Positions 7,714 through 17,282 of a stretch of 64,000 nt of DNA are shown one piece after another (within the stretch, counting starts at the first letter, position 1; each line of letters starts with the position of its first letter). The stretch covers positions 37,754 to 101,753 of the forward strand of contig NZ_NKYF01000032.1 of the NCBI RefSeq assembly GCF_002262885.1, in the 5' to 3' direction. The position numbers were made by a program, and so were the translations under genes. The notes below the pieces were generated by a model. The model was given only the letters and a program-made list of their open reading frames with translations. It ran no database searches and had not been told where the DNA came from. The stretch is from Pseudonocardia sp. MH-G8. GTDB lineage: Bacteria; Actinomycetota; Actinomycetes; Mycobacteriales; Pseudonocardiaceae.

Positions 7714-10089
7714 GTGCCCGCGACCCCACAGCCGACCCCGGGCGCCCCGACGCGGAGACTCCGCGCGGCTCACGCCACGAGGACGGACCACGCGCCCGGA
7801 CGCCTCGCCCGGTGGATACCGGTGCTACTCGTCGCCGGGCTCCTGTTCCCGGGACTCGCGCCGGGCGCCACCGAGATCGCTCAGCCGGTCCTCGTGGCTG
7901 CCACGGTTCCCGCGCAGCCGCCGGACACCACCCCCACTCCAGAACCGGCACCCGTCCCCGTTCCGGACGGCTGCGAGGACGGCCTGCCGATCCCGGTGTG
8001 TGCCCCGGCCACGCCCGACGCCCCTGGCGACGGGTTCCCGCTGACCCTGCCGGACGCGCCGCCCCCCGGTGACTCAGAGCCGTGCGAGGGCTTCGGGTGT
8101 CTTCCCGACGTACCCGCACCCGGCGTCGATCCGGGTGCGGTGGGCGGTTCCGCTCCGGGCGTCGAGCCTGCGCGGGAGCCGTGCGGGTTCACAGACCTGG
8201 GCGGGTGCGTCAGCAACGCGATCAACGACTTCTTCCGCGGTCTGGTGACCGCGGCGCTCAACCCGCTGCTGGACCTGCTGTCGAACACGCTGCTCACCAC
8301 CCCCGAGCTGGACACGCTGCCCGGCCTCGCCGAGTTGTGGAGCAACTCCTGGCAGATCCTGCTCGCCTGCTACAGCCTGCTCGTCCTGGTCGCCGCGATC
8401 GTGATCATGTCGTTCGAGAGCCTGCAGACCCGCTACACCGCCAAGGAGATCGCCCCGCGCATCGTGGTCGGCTTCCTCGCCGGAGCGCTGAGCCTGTGGG
8501 CGGCCACCCGCGCGGTCGAGGTCGCAAACGGCCTGTCCCGAGCGGTCATGTTCGACGGCCTCGACCCGGCCGACGCGGGTCAGGCGCTGCGCGAGATCAC
8601 CCTCGAATCGCTCGACGAGGGCATCTTCATCCTCTTCGTCGGGGTGTTCCTCGTCGGGATGCTGCTCGCGCTGCTCGTCGGCTTTGTCATCCGTGTTGCG
8701 CTGACCGTCATCCTCGTCGCCGGTGCGCCGATCGCGCTGATGTTCCACGCCCTGCCCCAGACCGAGCACATCGCCTACTGGTGGTGGAGGGCGCTGGGCG
8801 GATGCCTGGCAATCCAGGTCGTGCAGAGCCTCACCCTGATCACCGCGATGCGGGTGTTCCTGACCCCTGGCGGGTTCACCCTGTTCGGCCCGACCGGCGG
8901 CGGGCTGGTCAACCTGCTCGTCGCCTGCGCCCTGATGTACGTGCTGTACAAGATCCCATTCTGGGTGCTCGGCTCGATCCGCGGCGGTGGCGGGCAACGA
9001 TCACTGATCGGGTCGCTGGTGCGCGGGTTCATCGCCTACAAAACCTTCGGCCTGCTGTCGGGCCGCGGCAGCAAGGGCGGCGGACGCGCGGCGGCCAGCC
9101 GAGGCGGGCGGGGACGCGGCGGCCGGACAGGCGGGGGCGGTACCGGTGACGCTTCCGGCGACGCCTACGGAGGAGTGCGCGCCGACTCCGACGGCCAGTA
9201 CATGCTCCCGCTGACCGGGCTGCGCCGAGTCCGCCCCGCCCGCCGATCGGGCGGCGACACCCCGCCCGCGCAGGACGCGAGCCCGCGCGGGCGGGGTCGG
9301 CAGCTCGCGCTGCCGCTCGGCGAGGACTGGCCCGAGAACCGGCCCGTGCTCGGCCACGACGGCCAGTACCGGCTGCCCATCGACGCACCCCGGCGAGCCC
9401 GCACCAAGTCCACCCCACCGGGAACGCCGAAGCAGAGCTCGGCGACGCCAGCACCCGCGCCACGGCGGCGACGATCGGGCGTTCAGCTCGAACTGCCACT
9501 CGACCCCTACCAGGGCAACCGGGCTCGACGCGACGGCCAGTACCCACTTCCCCTCGACGGCGTGCACCGGGTCCGCCGCACCCCGACACCGACACCACCG
9601 GCGCCACCGCGCCCGACGACGACAGGCCCGCGACCGCGACAGCTCGAGCTGCCCTTCGACCCCTACCGGGACAACCGTCCCGACCAATCCGGCCAGTACC
9701 CCCTCCCGCTCGACGACCTACGCCGTGTCCCCCGCCGTCCGGCAACGGCAGTGGCCCCGACCCCGGTGGTACGACCAGCACCGGCTCCGGCGCCACCGGC
9801 CGCCCCGCGATCAGGCGGTCAGCAACTACGCCTTCCGATCGGCCTCCCCACACCGACCCGGCCACCAGCAACCCCGCCGCCACCCGCACCGGCGCCGCGC
9901 CCACCCGCGCGCCGTCGCGCCGCGGGGACCGGCGCCACACCCGCCGCCCGGCCGGCAGCCGCCGCACCGGCTCGCGACGAGCCCGGCTCGCCGCCCGCCT
10001 CCGCCACCCCGCCCGCGCGCCGCACACCCCGCGCGCCCCGCAGGCCGCGCCGGTCCCGACCCGCAGACCCCACCGGAGGAACGACATGA
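7714..10089 (+). CDS. TrbL/VirB6-like polytopic T4SS protein with repeat-bearing tail
   Basis: A 791-residue protein starting at GTG three bases after the previous stop. It has a signal-like hydrophobic segment (IPVLLVAGLLFPGLAPG), a proline-rich extracellular linker with several cysteines (residues about 60-170), and then about six transmembrane helices (residues about 170-430, for example ILLACYSLLVLVAAIVIMSF). This is the layout of TrbL/VirB6, the inner-membrane channel component. From about residue 490 the tail is disordered and contains four imperfect copies of a QLxLP...GQYxLPLD unit. The last 4 bases overlap the next gene (ATGA). Confidence 0.82.
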   Translation: MPATPQPTPGAPTRRLRAAHATRTDHAPGRLARWIPVLLVAGLLFPGLAPGATEIAQPVLVAATVPAQPPDTTPTPEPAPVPVPDGCEDGLPIPVCAPATPDAPGDGFPLTLPDAPPPGDSEPCEGFGCLPDVPAPGVDPGAVGGSAPGVEPAREPCGFTDLGGCVSNAINDFFRGLVTAALNPLLDLLSNTLLTTPELDTLPGLAELWSNSWQILLACYSLLVLVAAIVIMSFESLQTRYTAKEIAPRIVVGFLAGALSLWAATRAVEVANGLSRAVMFDGLDPADAGQALREITLESLDEGIFILFVGVFLVGMLLALLVGFVIRVALTVILVAGAPIALMFHALPQTEHIAYWWWRALGGCLAIQVVQSLTLITAMRVFLTPGGFTLFGPTGGGLVNLLVACALMYVLYKIPFWVLGSIRGGGGQRSLIGSLVRGFIAYKTFGLLSGRGSKGGGRAAASRGGRGRGGRTGGGGTGDASGDAYGGVRADSDGQYMLPLTGLRRVRPARRSGGDTPPAQDASPRGRGRQLALPLGEDWPENRPVLGHDGQYRLPIDAPRRARTKSTPPGTPKQSSATPAPAPRRRRSGVQLELPLDPYQGNRARRDGQYPLPLDGVHRVRRTPTPTPPAPPRPTTTGPRPRQLELPFDPYRDNRPDQSGQYPLPLDDLRRVPRRPATAVAPTPVVRPAPAPAPPAAPRSGGQQLRLPIGLPTPTRPPATPPPPAPAPRPPARRRAAGTGATPAARPAAAAPARDEPGSPPASATPPARRTPRAPRRPRRSRPADPTGGTT
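9175..9850 (+). repeat. imperfect protein-coding repeats in the TrbL-like tail
   Basis: Repeats are seen at the protein level: RQLALPL/GQYRLPID, VQLELPLDPY/GQYPLPLD and RQLELPFDPY/GQYPLPLD. They are preceded by a half unit with GQYMLPL and followed by a half unit with QQLRLPI. The period is about 50 residues. Between the two halves an N-R pair and an acidic residue are conserved. The flanks are arginine, proline and threonine rich. Confidence 0.8.
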
Positions 10090-11480
10090 CCTCGCCCGTC
10101 CGGATCCCCGCCGACGTCGACATGGCCGACCGTGTCATCGGCTCGTTCACCGCCCGTCAGGTCACGATCCTCGGCCTGACCGGTCTCGGCCTCTACCTGG
10201 CCTGGGACGCGGCCCGGTTCGCCGTGCCGACCGCGGTGTTCCTCGCCCTCGCGGTGCCGATTGCGGTAGCCGCGGTGATCCTGGCGCTCGGGCGCCGTGA
10301 CGGCGTGTCGATGGATCGCCTGTTCGTCGCCGCGATCCGCCACCGCCTCGCCCCCCGAACCCGCACCGCCCACCCCGCCGGCGACGGACCCGGCGGCAGT
10401 CATGGCGGAAGGGCGCCGGCCTGGCTCGATGCCCGCGGTCGTCCCGCCGAGGAGCCCGCCGCCCGCGGACGGCGCGGGGTTCTCCGGCTACCCGCGCGCT
10501 CGGTCGACGCCGGGAACAGCGGGACCGACGTCGGGGTGGTCGACCTCGGCACCGACGGGCTGGCCACGGTCGCGGTCGCGTCCACGGTCAACTTCGCGCT
10601 GCGCACCCCCGCTGAGCAGCAGGCCCTCGTCGCCACCTTCGGTCGCTACCTGCACAGCCTGTCCGCGCCGGTGCAGGTCCTCGTCCGGGCGCAACCGCTC
10701 GACCTGACCGGGCAGGTCGCCGACCTGCGCGCCCGAGCCGGCGAGCTGCCGCACCCGGCGCTGCGTGCCGCGGCGCTGGAGCACGCCGACTACCTCACCC
10801 GGCTCGGTGGGCACGCCGTGCTCCTGCGCCGCCAGGTGCTGCTGGTGCTCCGCGAACCGCTCGGCCCCGCCGAACCGGTGGACGGGCTCGGCGGGCCCTC
10901 GCCGCTGGCCGCGGCACGCGCCGGCCTGGCGTCGCTGACGGGCACCCGCCGCCCCGCGCGCCCGCACCGGCCAGGGAGTGGTGGCGCGCGCCGGGCCGCC
11001 GAGGCCCGCCTCGTCCGGCGGCTGGGCGAGGCGATGGAGCTGCTCGCCCCGGCCGGTATCACCGTCACCCCGCTCGACGCCGCCCGCACCACCGCCGTGC
11101 TCGCCGCCACGTGCAACCCGGACCCGCTCCTCCCGCCGACCCCGCGACGTGCCGGAGCCGACGAGGTCGTCCACGCCGCGCACGGTCCGACCTACTGGGA
11201 GGGCGACGACCCGGACGACGACTACGACGCGCCAGGACACGACGCGGACCAGGACTACGACGCCTGGGACGACGAGCCGCCCGCGCCTGGCGACGGCGAT
11301 GGCTGGGAGTACGAGGACCGGGGCGACGACGAGGACGACCTCGGGTGGGACGGGCGAGCCGTCGGTCCACCAGAGGCCCGGGACGGACGAGCGTGGCGGA
11401 CGGCGCCCGAACCCGGGGCACTCGACTGGGACCGGAGCCGTCGACGTCACACGCCTCGCGCTCGCGGAGGTCGGCGATGA
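10086..11480 (+). CDS. PrgI-family T4SS protein with long acidic tail
   Basis: A 464-residue protein. The N-terminus (RIPADVDMADRVIGSFTARQ, then two close hydrophobic helices between residues 25 and 65) is the PrgI/SCO6880 pattern, a small inner-membrane partner of VirB4. After that come a soluble domain that resembles the N-terminal part of VirB4-like proteins (LYLHSLSAPVQVLVRAQPLD is partly visible) and a very acidic tail rich in Asp, Glu and Tyr. Both ends overlap neighbours by ATGA. Typical PrgI proteins are much shorter, so this is an extended form. Confidence 0.8.
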   Translation: MTSPVRIPADVDMADRVIGSFTARQVTILGLTGLGLYLAWDAARFAVPTAVFLALAVPIAVAAVILALGRRDGVSMDRLFVAAIRHRLAPRTRTAHPAGDGPGGSHGGRAPAWLDARGRPAEEPAARGRRGVLRLPARSVDAGNSGTDVGVVDLGTDGLATVAVASTVNFALRTPAEQQALVATFGRYLHSLSAPVQVLVRAQPLDLTGQVADLRARAGELPHPALRAAALEHADYLTRLGGHAVLLRRQVLLVLREPLGPAEPVDGLGGPSPLAAARAGLASLTGTRRPARPHRPGSGGARRAAEARLVRRLGEAMELLAPAGITVTPLDAARTTAVLAATCNPDPLLPPTPRRAGADEVVHAAHGPTYWEGDDPDDDYDAPGHDADQDYDAWDDEPPAPGDGDGWEYEDRGDDEDDLGWDGRAVGPPEARDGRAWRTAPEPGALDWDRSRRRHTPRARGGRR

Positions 11481-13405
11481 GTCGCGGCCGGGATCGGCGC
11501 AGACCGCGCACGGCGGGCACGGCGGCGTCCGCGTTCGTTCCCGACACCCTCACCGTCGGCTCCCGGCACCTGGAGATCGGCGACAGCGAACACGTCGCCT
11601 CGTTGGCGGTCGTCGGGTTCCCCCGCGAAGTGCACCCGGGGTGGCTCGACCCGCTGCTCACCCACCCCGGCCGGATCGACGTCGCCGTGCACATCGAACC
11701 CGTCGACCCGGCCACCGCCGCGAGCCGGCTGCGCTCCCAACTCGCGAAGCTCGAGAGCGGACGGCGCTCCACCGCCGAACACGGCCGGCTGCACGACCCG
11801 CACGTCGAAGCAGCCACCGAGGACGCCTACGACCTGTCGAGCCGTGTCGCCCGCGGCGAGGGCCGCCTGTTCCGGGTCGGGCTCTACCTCACCGTCCACG
11901 CCAGCAGCACCGCAGAGCTGGCCGACGAGGTCGCCGCGGTCCGCGCACTCTGCGCGAGCCTGCTGCTCGACGCCCGCCACACCACCTACCGCGCACTGCA
12001 GGGCTGGGTCACCACCCTCCCGATGGGGCTCGACCCGGTGGCGATGCGCCGCACCTTCGACACCTCCGCCCTGTCCGCAGCGTTCCCGTTCACCAGCCCT
12101 GACCTGCCTGCGCCCGACCCCGCGAGCGCCGCCGTCCCGGACGGGGTGCTCTACGGCTACAACCTCGGCTCCCAGGGCCTCGTGCACGTCGACCGCTTCG
12201 CCGGGCACATGCACAACCACAACGCCGTCGTGTTGGGCCGTTCTGGCGCGGGCAAGTCCTACCTGGTCAAGCTGGAACTGCTGCGGTCGCTGCACCGCGG
12301 CGTCGAGACCGTCGTCATCGACCCGGAGGACGAGTACACCCGCCTGTGTGACGCCGTCGGCGGCACCCGGATCGATCTCGGCGCGCCGGCGATCCGGCTC
12401 AACCCCTTCGACCTGCCGATCCACACCGGCCCCGACGGTGCCCGCCTCGCCCCGCGCGACGCGCTCGCCCGGCGCAGCCTGTTCCTGCACACGACGGTCG
12501 CGGTCCTGCTCGGCGAGCGGCCCGACCCGGGTGCGAGAGCGGCGCTCGATCGCGCGATCACCGCCAGCTACACCGCCGCCGGCATCACCGCTGACGACCC
12601 CGGCACGTGGACCCGGCCCGCTCCGCTGCTGCGCGACCTACGCGACACCCTCGCCGACCCCGACGGACCAGCCGCCGCGAGGGAGCTCGCCGACCGGCTG
12701 CACCCCTTCGTCGACGGCAGCTTCAACCGGCTCTTCGACGGCCCGACCACCACCCGCCCCGAGGGCCACCTCGTCGTGTTCAGCCTGCGCGAGCTGCCCG
12801 ACGAGCTCAAGGCCACCGGCACCCTGCTCACCCTCGACGCGATCTGGCGCCACGTCACCAACCCCGCCCTGCGCCGGCCCCGGCTGGTCGTCGTCGACGA
12901 GGCGTGGCTCCTGATGCAGGACCGCGCCGGGGCCGAGTTTCTGTTCCGGATGGCCAAGGCGTCGCGCAAGCACTGGGCCGGGCTGACCGTCGCCACCCAG
13001 GACACCGCCGACGTCCTGGGCACCGACCTCGGCCGCGCCGTCGTCGCCAACGCCGCTACCCAGGTGCTGCTCCGCCAGTCCACCCAGGCCATCGACGAGG
13101 TCACCCGCGTGTTCGACCTCTCCGCCGGAGAACGCCAGTTCCTGCTCTCCGCAGACCGCGGACAGGGCCTGCTGTCCACCGGCACCACCCGAGTCGCGTT
13201 CCAGGGAGTCGCCTCCGAACTGGAGGACACGCTCTCCACGTCCAGTCCGGCCCAGCTCGCCGAGCAGGACATCGACTCCGGCGACGAGGAAGGCAACGCG
13301 CCGGGCCGCGACGGAGACGGCTGGATCGACCTCGACAAGTCCCACTCTCCGGATCGGCGACGCCGCAGACGCGACTCCGCCTATGTCGTCCTCGACCCGT
13401 CCTGA
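11477..13405 (+). CDS. VirB4/TraC-family conjugation ATPase
   Basis: A 642-residue ATPase that would power assembly and transfer through the secretion channel. Walker A is GRSGAGKS near residue 254; Walker B is LVVVDEAWLLM near residue 470, followed by the ATQDTADVL and QVLLRQS sensor-type motifs usual in VirB4. The N-terminal 200 residues carry the SCO6880-like module. It begins inside the stop of the PrgI gene. The family usually assembles as hexamers at the cytoplasmic face. Confidence 0.92.
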   Translation: MSRGRDRRRPRTAGTAASAFVPDTLTVGSRHLEIGDSEHVASLAVVGFPREVHPGWLDPLLTHPGRIDVAVHIEPVDPATAASRLRSQLAKLESGRRSTAEHGRLHDPHVEAATEDAYDLSSRVARGEGRLFRVGLYLTVHASSTAELADEVAAVRALCASLLLDARHTTYRALQGWVTTLPMGLDPVAMRRTFDTSALSAAFPFTSPDLPAPDPASAAVPDGVLYGYNLGSQGLVHVDRFAGHMHNHNAVVLGRSGAGKSYLVKLELLRSLHRGVETVVIDPEDEYTRLCDAVGGTRIDLGAPAIRLNPFDLPIHTGPDGARLAPRDALARRSLFLHTTVAVLLGERPDPGARAALDRAITASYTAAGITADDPGTWTRPAPLLRDLRDTLADPDGPAAARELADRLHPFVDGSFNRLFDGPTTTRPEGHLVVFSLRELPDELKATGTLLTLDAIWRHVTNPALRRPRLVVVDEAWLLMQDRAGAEFLFRMAKASRKHWAGLTVATQDTADVLGTDLGRAVVANAATQVLLRQSTQAIDEVTRVFDLSAGERQFLLSADRGQGLLSTGTTRVAFQGVASELEDTLSTSSPAQLAEQDIDSGDEEGNAPGRDGDGWIDLDKSHSPDRRRRRRDSAYVVLDPS

Positions 13406-13472
13406 CCCCGGCCGAGCCGATCCAGCTGGACCAACCAACCCCCATCACTCCACTCGGCCCGGAGGCCATGCC

Positions 13473-16130
13473 GTGCCCACGCCCGTTCTTGCCATCACCT
13501 CGCGAACGACACCCATCGGCGGCCCGCTCGGCGACCTCCTGCGTGATCCGAGTGACGCGCTCGGGCGATGGTTCGCCGACAGGCTTGGGCCGGTCGTGTC
13601 CGTGCTCGTCACGCACTGGACGGTCACCCTGACCGCCCTCGCCGTCATTGGAATGGTGACCACGCTCGGGTGGCGGCGATTCACGCGCCGCCGCGACGAC
13701 CGGCTCCTCGCCGACGCCCGGCAGGTCACCGTGCTCGCCCCACCCACGGTTGACCCGGCCGGCGGCGAGGCTCTATGGGCGAACCTGGTCGGCCTGCTCC
13801 GCCCGACCTGGCGTCGCCTCCTCGCCGGCCAGCCGCATTTGGTCTACGAGTACGTGTTCACCAACACCGGGGCGACGATCCGGCTGTGGGTGCCCGGCGC
13901 CGTCCCACCCGGGCTGGTCGAGCGGGCCGTCGAGGCGGCCTGGCCCGGATCGCACACCCGCACCGAGCCCGCCGCCGCGCCCCTGCCGGCCGTCGAGCCC
14001 GGGCGCCGGCGGGTGGTCACCGGCGGCGAGCTGCGCCTCGCCCGCCCGGAGGCCCTGCCGCTGCGGACCCGGTTCGACGCCGACCCGGTCCGCGCCCTGC
14101 TCGGCGCGGCCGTCGGTCTCGGGCACCACGAGACCGCCTGCGTCCAGGTGATCGCCCGCCCGGTCACCGGCCGCCGCGCCTCACTGGCCCGGCGAAGCGC
14201 CCGACACCTGCACGGCACGAACGGATCACCGGCCGGTCTCCTGGCCGGGGTGCTGTCCGAGCTTCTCGACCTGGTAACCCCGCACCCACTGCGTCCAGCC
14301 CGCCGCACCGGCGCTCTCCCGGCGAGGGGAGCGCGCAGCGGGCCGGGCCAGGACCGGCAGACCGCGCTCGACTTGTCCGCCCAGGCCCGGGCGGTGGTCG
14401 AGAAGCAGCGCGGCGCCCAGTACGAGACCGTCGTCCGCTACGCCGCCGCGATCGACCTGCCCCTCGCCCCGACCGGGAAGAACGCCGCAGACGATCCAGC
14501 CGCGACGGCGCGAGACCTCGTACGCGGTCGCGCCCACGCGCTGGCCGCCTCGTTCGCCTCCTACACCGAACACAACCGCTACGGCCGCCGCCGGCTGCGG
14601 CACCCCGCTGAGACCCTCGCCTCGCGCCGCCTCACCCACCGGCCGCGGCTGTGGGGGCGTGACGGCGACGTTCTGTCGGTACGCGAGCTCGCCGCCCTCG
14701 CGCACCTGCCCACCGACGACCACGTCCCCGGCCTGCTCCGCGCCGGAGCCCGCGCCGTCGCCCCTCCCCCAGGCATCGCCCCCGCGGGCCCAGACGCCAA
14801 ACCCCTCGGGATCACCGACACCGGGCACGAACGCCCGGTCGCGCTGCTCGTGCCTGACGCCCGGCAGCACCTGCACGTCATCGGCGCCACCGGCTCGGGC
14901 AAGTCGACCCTGCTCGGCAACATGATCCTCGCCGACGCCGACGCCGGTCGCGGGATCCTGCTCGTCGACCCCAAGGGCGACCTCGTCACCGACGTCCTGT
15001 CCCGGCTACCCCGGCGCAGCGCCGACCGCGTCGTGCTCCTCGACGCCGATGCCCGCTCCCGCCCGCCCTGCCTCAATCCCCTCGACATCACCCGAACCGG
15101 CCCCGGAACACCGTCGAGTGACCTGGCGGTGGACAACCTGGTGTCGGTGTTCCGGCGGGTCTACGCCGCGTTCTGGGGGCCCCGCACCGACGACGTCATG
15201 CGCGCCGCCTGCCTCACTCTCGCACTCCAGCCCGACACCCCCACCCTCGCCCAGCTCCCCGGCCTGCTCGCCGACCCCGCCCGCCGCGACCGGCTCACCG
15301 CCGCGGTCACCGACCCCGTCCTGGCCGGGTTCTGGGACTGGTACGCACAACTCTCCGACGCCTCCCGCGCCCAGGTCGTCGCGCCGCTGCTCAACAAGCT
15401 GCGCGCGTTCCTGCTACGCCCCTTCGTCCGCGCCGCCGTCGCGGCCGGCCCCTCCACCATCGACATGACCACCGTTCTCGACGGCGGCATCTGCCTCGTC
15501 CGGATCCCCAAGGGCTCGCTCGGCGAGGAGACCACCCGCCTCGTCGGGTCGCTCGCCGTCGCCGCGGCCTGGCAGGCCACCACCGCCCGCGCCCGCACCC
15601 CCCAGCGCGACCGCGCCGACGCCTCGCTCGTCATCGACGAGTGCCACAACTTCCTCAATCTGCCCTACCCCATCGAGGACATGCTCGCCGAGGCCCGCGG
15701 GTTCCGGGTCGCGATGACCCTGGCCCACCAGCACCTCGGACAGCTCCCCCGGGAACTGCGCGAGGGCCTCTCGACCAACGCCCGCTCCAAGATCTACTTC
15801 AACGCCGGCCCCGAGGACGCCCGCGACCTCGCCCGCCACACCGCCCCGCACCTGACCGACCACGACCTGACCCACCTCGGCGCCTACCACGCCGCCGCCC
15901 GCCTCGTCCTGCACGGCGAGCAGGCCCCCGCGTTCACGATGCGCACCCGACCGCTCCCGCCACCGGTGCCCGGCCGGTCCCGCGAGATCCGGGCCGCAGC
16001 CCGCCACGCCGACGGGGCGCGCGTCCGTGCCGCCCGCGACCGGGCCGCGAACGGCCGCGCGACGGCGACCACCGACGCCCCGTCGGACCGGCCCACGACG
16101 GACGCGGTCGACCCGCGTCGCCGTGGCTGA
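13473..16130 (+). CDS. VirD4/TraG-like coupling ATPase
   Basis: An 885-residue coupling protein. It has one clear N-terminal transmembrane segment (VTLTALAVIGMVTTLGW) and a long domain before the motor. Walker A is GATGSGKST near residue 472; Walker B is ASLVIDECHNF near 718, followed by TLAHQHLGQL. These features fit TraG/TraD-type ATPases that bring the DNA substrate to the channel. The GTG chosen has GGAGG seven bases upstream. An in-frame ATG at 13383 would overlap the previous gene by 23 bases and lacks a good site. Confidence 0.9.
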   Translation: MPTPVLAITSRTTPIGGPLGDLLRDPSDALGRWFADRLGPVVSVLVTHWTVTLTALAVIGMVTTLGWRRFTRRRDDRLLADARQVTVLAPPTVDPAGGEALWANLVGLLRPTWRRLLAGQPHLVYEYVFTNTGATIRLWVPGAVPPGLVERAVEAAWPGSHTRTEPAAAPLPAVEPGRRRVVTGGELRLARPEALPLRTRFDADPVRALLGAAVGLGHHETACVQVIARPVTGRRASLARRSARHLHGTNGSPAGLLAGVLSELLDLVTPHPLRPARRTGALPARGARSGPGQDRQTALDLSAQARAVVEKQRGAQYETVVRYAAAIDLPLAPTGKNAADDPAATARDLVRGRAHALAASFASYTEHNRYGRRRLRHPAETLASRRLTHRPRLWGRDGDVLSVRELAALAHLPTDDHVPGLLRAGARAVAPPPGIAPAGPDAKPLGITDTGHERPVALLVPDARQHLHVIGATGSGKSTLLGNMILADADAGRGILLVDPKGDLVTDVLSRLPRRSADRVVLLDADARSRPPCLNPLDITRTGPGTPSSDLAVDNLVSVFRRVYAAFWGPRTDDVMRAACLTLALQPDTPTLAQLPGLLADPARRDRLTAAVTDPVLAGFWDWYAQLSDASRAQVVAPLLNKLRAFLLRPFVRAAVAAGPSTIDMTTVLDGGICLVRIPKGSLGEETTRLVGSLAVAAAWQATTARARTPQRDRADASLVIDECHNFLNLPYPIEDMLAEARGFRVAMTLAHQHLGQLPRELREGLSTNARSKIYFNAGPEDARDLARHTAPHLTDHDLTHLGAYHAAARLVLHGEQAPAFTMRTRPLPPPVPGRSREIRAAARHADGARVRAARDRAANGRATATTDAPSDRPTTDAVDPRRRG

Positions 16131-16169
16131 CCCGACATCACCACCACCTACGGAACGGAAGTCCGCACG

Positions 16170-17282
16170 ATGATCAGCAACCCGATCCAGCAGCGAACCC
16201 TGCGTGGTGTCCTCCCGAGCCACCCGACCGCGCGGCCCGGCGGGCGCGTCCGCAACAGCGCTGAGCACCAGGCCACGCTCGCGTGGCGGCTCACCCCGCG
16301 CGACCACTGGATCGTCGCGATGCTGGCCGAGCACCGTGTCTTGACCGCCACCCAGATCACCGACATGGCCTTCCCCTCGTTTCGGTCCGGCCGCCAGCGG
16401 CTGCGCGAACTCCACCAGTGGTCCGTCGTCGACCGGTTCCAGCCCTTCGCTACCGTCGGCAGCGCCCCCATGCACTACGTCCTCGCCCCCGCCGGAGCCG
16501 CGGTCCTGGCCGCCGCGCACGGCCTCGAACCGCGCGACCTGGGCTACCGCCACGACCGCACACTCGGCATCGCACACAGCCTGCAACTCGCCCACACCGT
16601 CGGCGTCGCCGAGTGGTTCGCCTCCCTCGTCTCCGCCGCCCGCCACTCCACCGCCCAGCACATCACCGAAACCAAACCGACAGCGCTGGAGACGTGGTGG
16701 TCGGAGACCCGGTGCGCCCGCCTGTTCGGCGACCTCGTCCGCCCCGACGGCTACGGCCGCTGGACCACCCGCGGTCGCCGCGTCGAGTTCTTCCTCGAGT
16801 TCGACCTCGGCACCGAGGCCCTGAGCCGCGTCGCGGCGAAGCTCGCCGGCTACGCCGCACTCGCAGCCGCCACCGGAATCACGACACCACTGCTCGTCTG
16901 GCTGCCCACCCCCCGCCGCGAGGCCGGGGCCCGCACCGCCCTGCACCGCGCCTGGCGCGACCTCGACCGGCCCGCCACTGTCCCCGTCGCGACCGCCGCC
17001 GCCGGGCTGCTCGACCCCCACGCACCGCACCCCAGCCCGGCCGACCCCGTCTGGCTGCCCCTGCACGCCACGAGCACCCGCCGGGAGGGTGCCCGCCTGC
17101 CCCTGCACCGCTTCCCCGACGTCTGGCCCCACCTCGACGGCCCCCACCCCAACGGCGCGGCCCCCGTACAGACAGGCCCCACCGGCATGACCGACAGCGG
17201 GACCGGGCCACATCGGCTCCCCGCCCCGTTGCCCATGCCACCCGCCGCCTCGCCACGCGGCACAACCACCCCGGGGCCGTGA
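16170..17282 (+). CDS. Replic_Relax family protein, possible relaxase or relaxase partner
   Basis: A 370-residue protein of the replication-relaxation type. A winged helix begins near residue 38 (LTPRDHWIVAMLAEHRVLTA, TQITDMAFPSFRSGRQRLRE), then comes a domain with WWSETRCARLFG and VEFFLEFDLGTEAL, the conserved core of this family, with an acidic cluster that resembles a nuclease site. No classical MOB relaxase is visible in the element, so this protein is the best candidate for oriT processing. That is inference. The tail is proline rich. Its stop overlaps the next start (GTGA). Confidence 0.8.
   Translation: MISNPIQQRTLRGVLPSHPTARPGGRVRNSAEHQATLAWRLTPRDHWIVAMLAEHRVLTATQITDMAFPSFRSGRQRLRELHQWSVVDRFQPFATVGSAPMHYVLAPAGAAVLAAAHGLEPRDLGYRHDRTLGIAHSLQLAHTVGVAEWFASLVSAARHSTAQHITETKPTALETWWSETRCARLFGDLVRPDGYGRWTTRGRRVEFFLEFDLGTEALSRVAAKLAGYAALAAATGITTPLLVWLPTPRREAGARTALHRAWRDLDRPATVPVATAAAGLLDPHAPHPSPADPVWLPLHATSTRREGARLPLHRFPDVWPHLDGPHPNGAAPVQTGPTGMTDSGTGPHRLPAPLPMPPAASPRGTTTPGP

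Noticed and set aside
13383..13472. Earlier ATG start for the coupling protein
   Set aside because: It would overlap VirB4 by 23 bases and lacks a ribosome site, while the GTG at 13473 has GGAGG at the right distance.
15414..17213. 599-codon minus-strand frame opposite the coupling protein and Replic_Relax genes
   Set aside because: It is antisense to two well-supported genes and is composed of Gly/Val/Ala-rich sequence with no family pattern.
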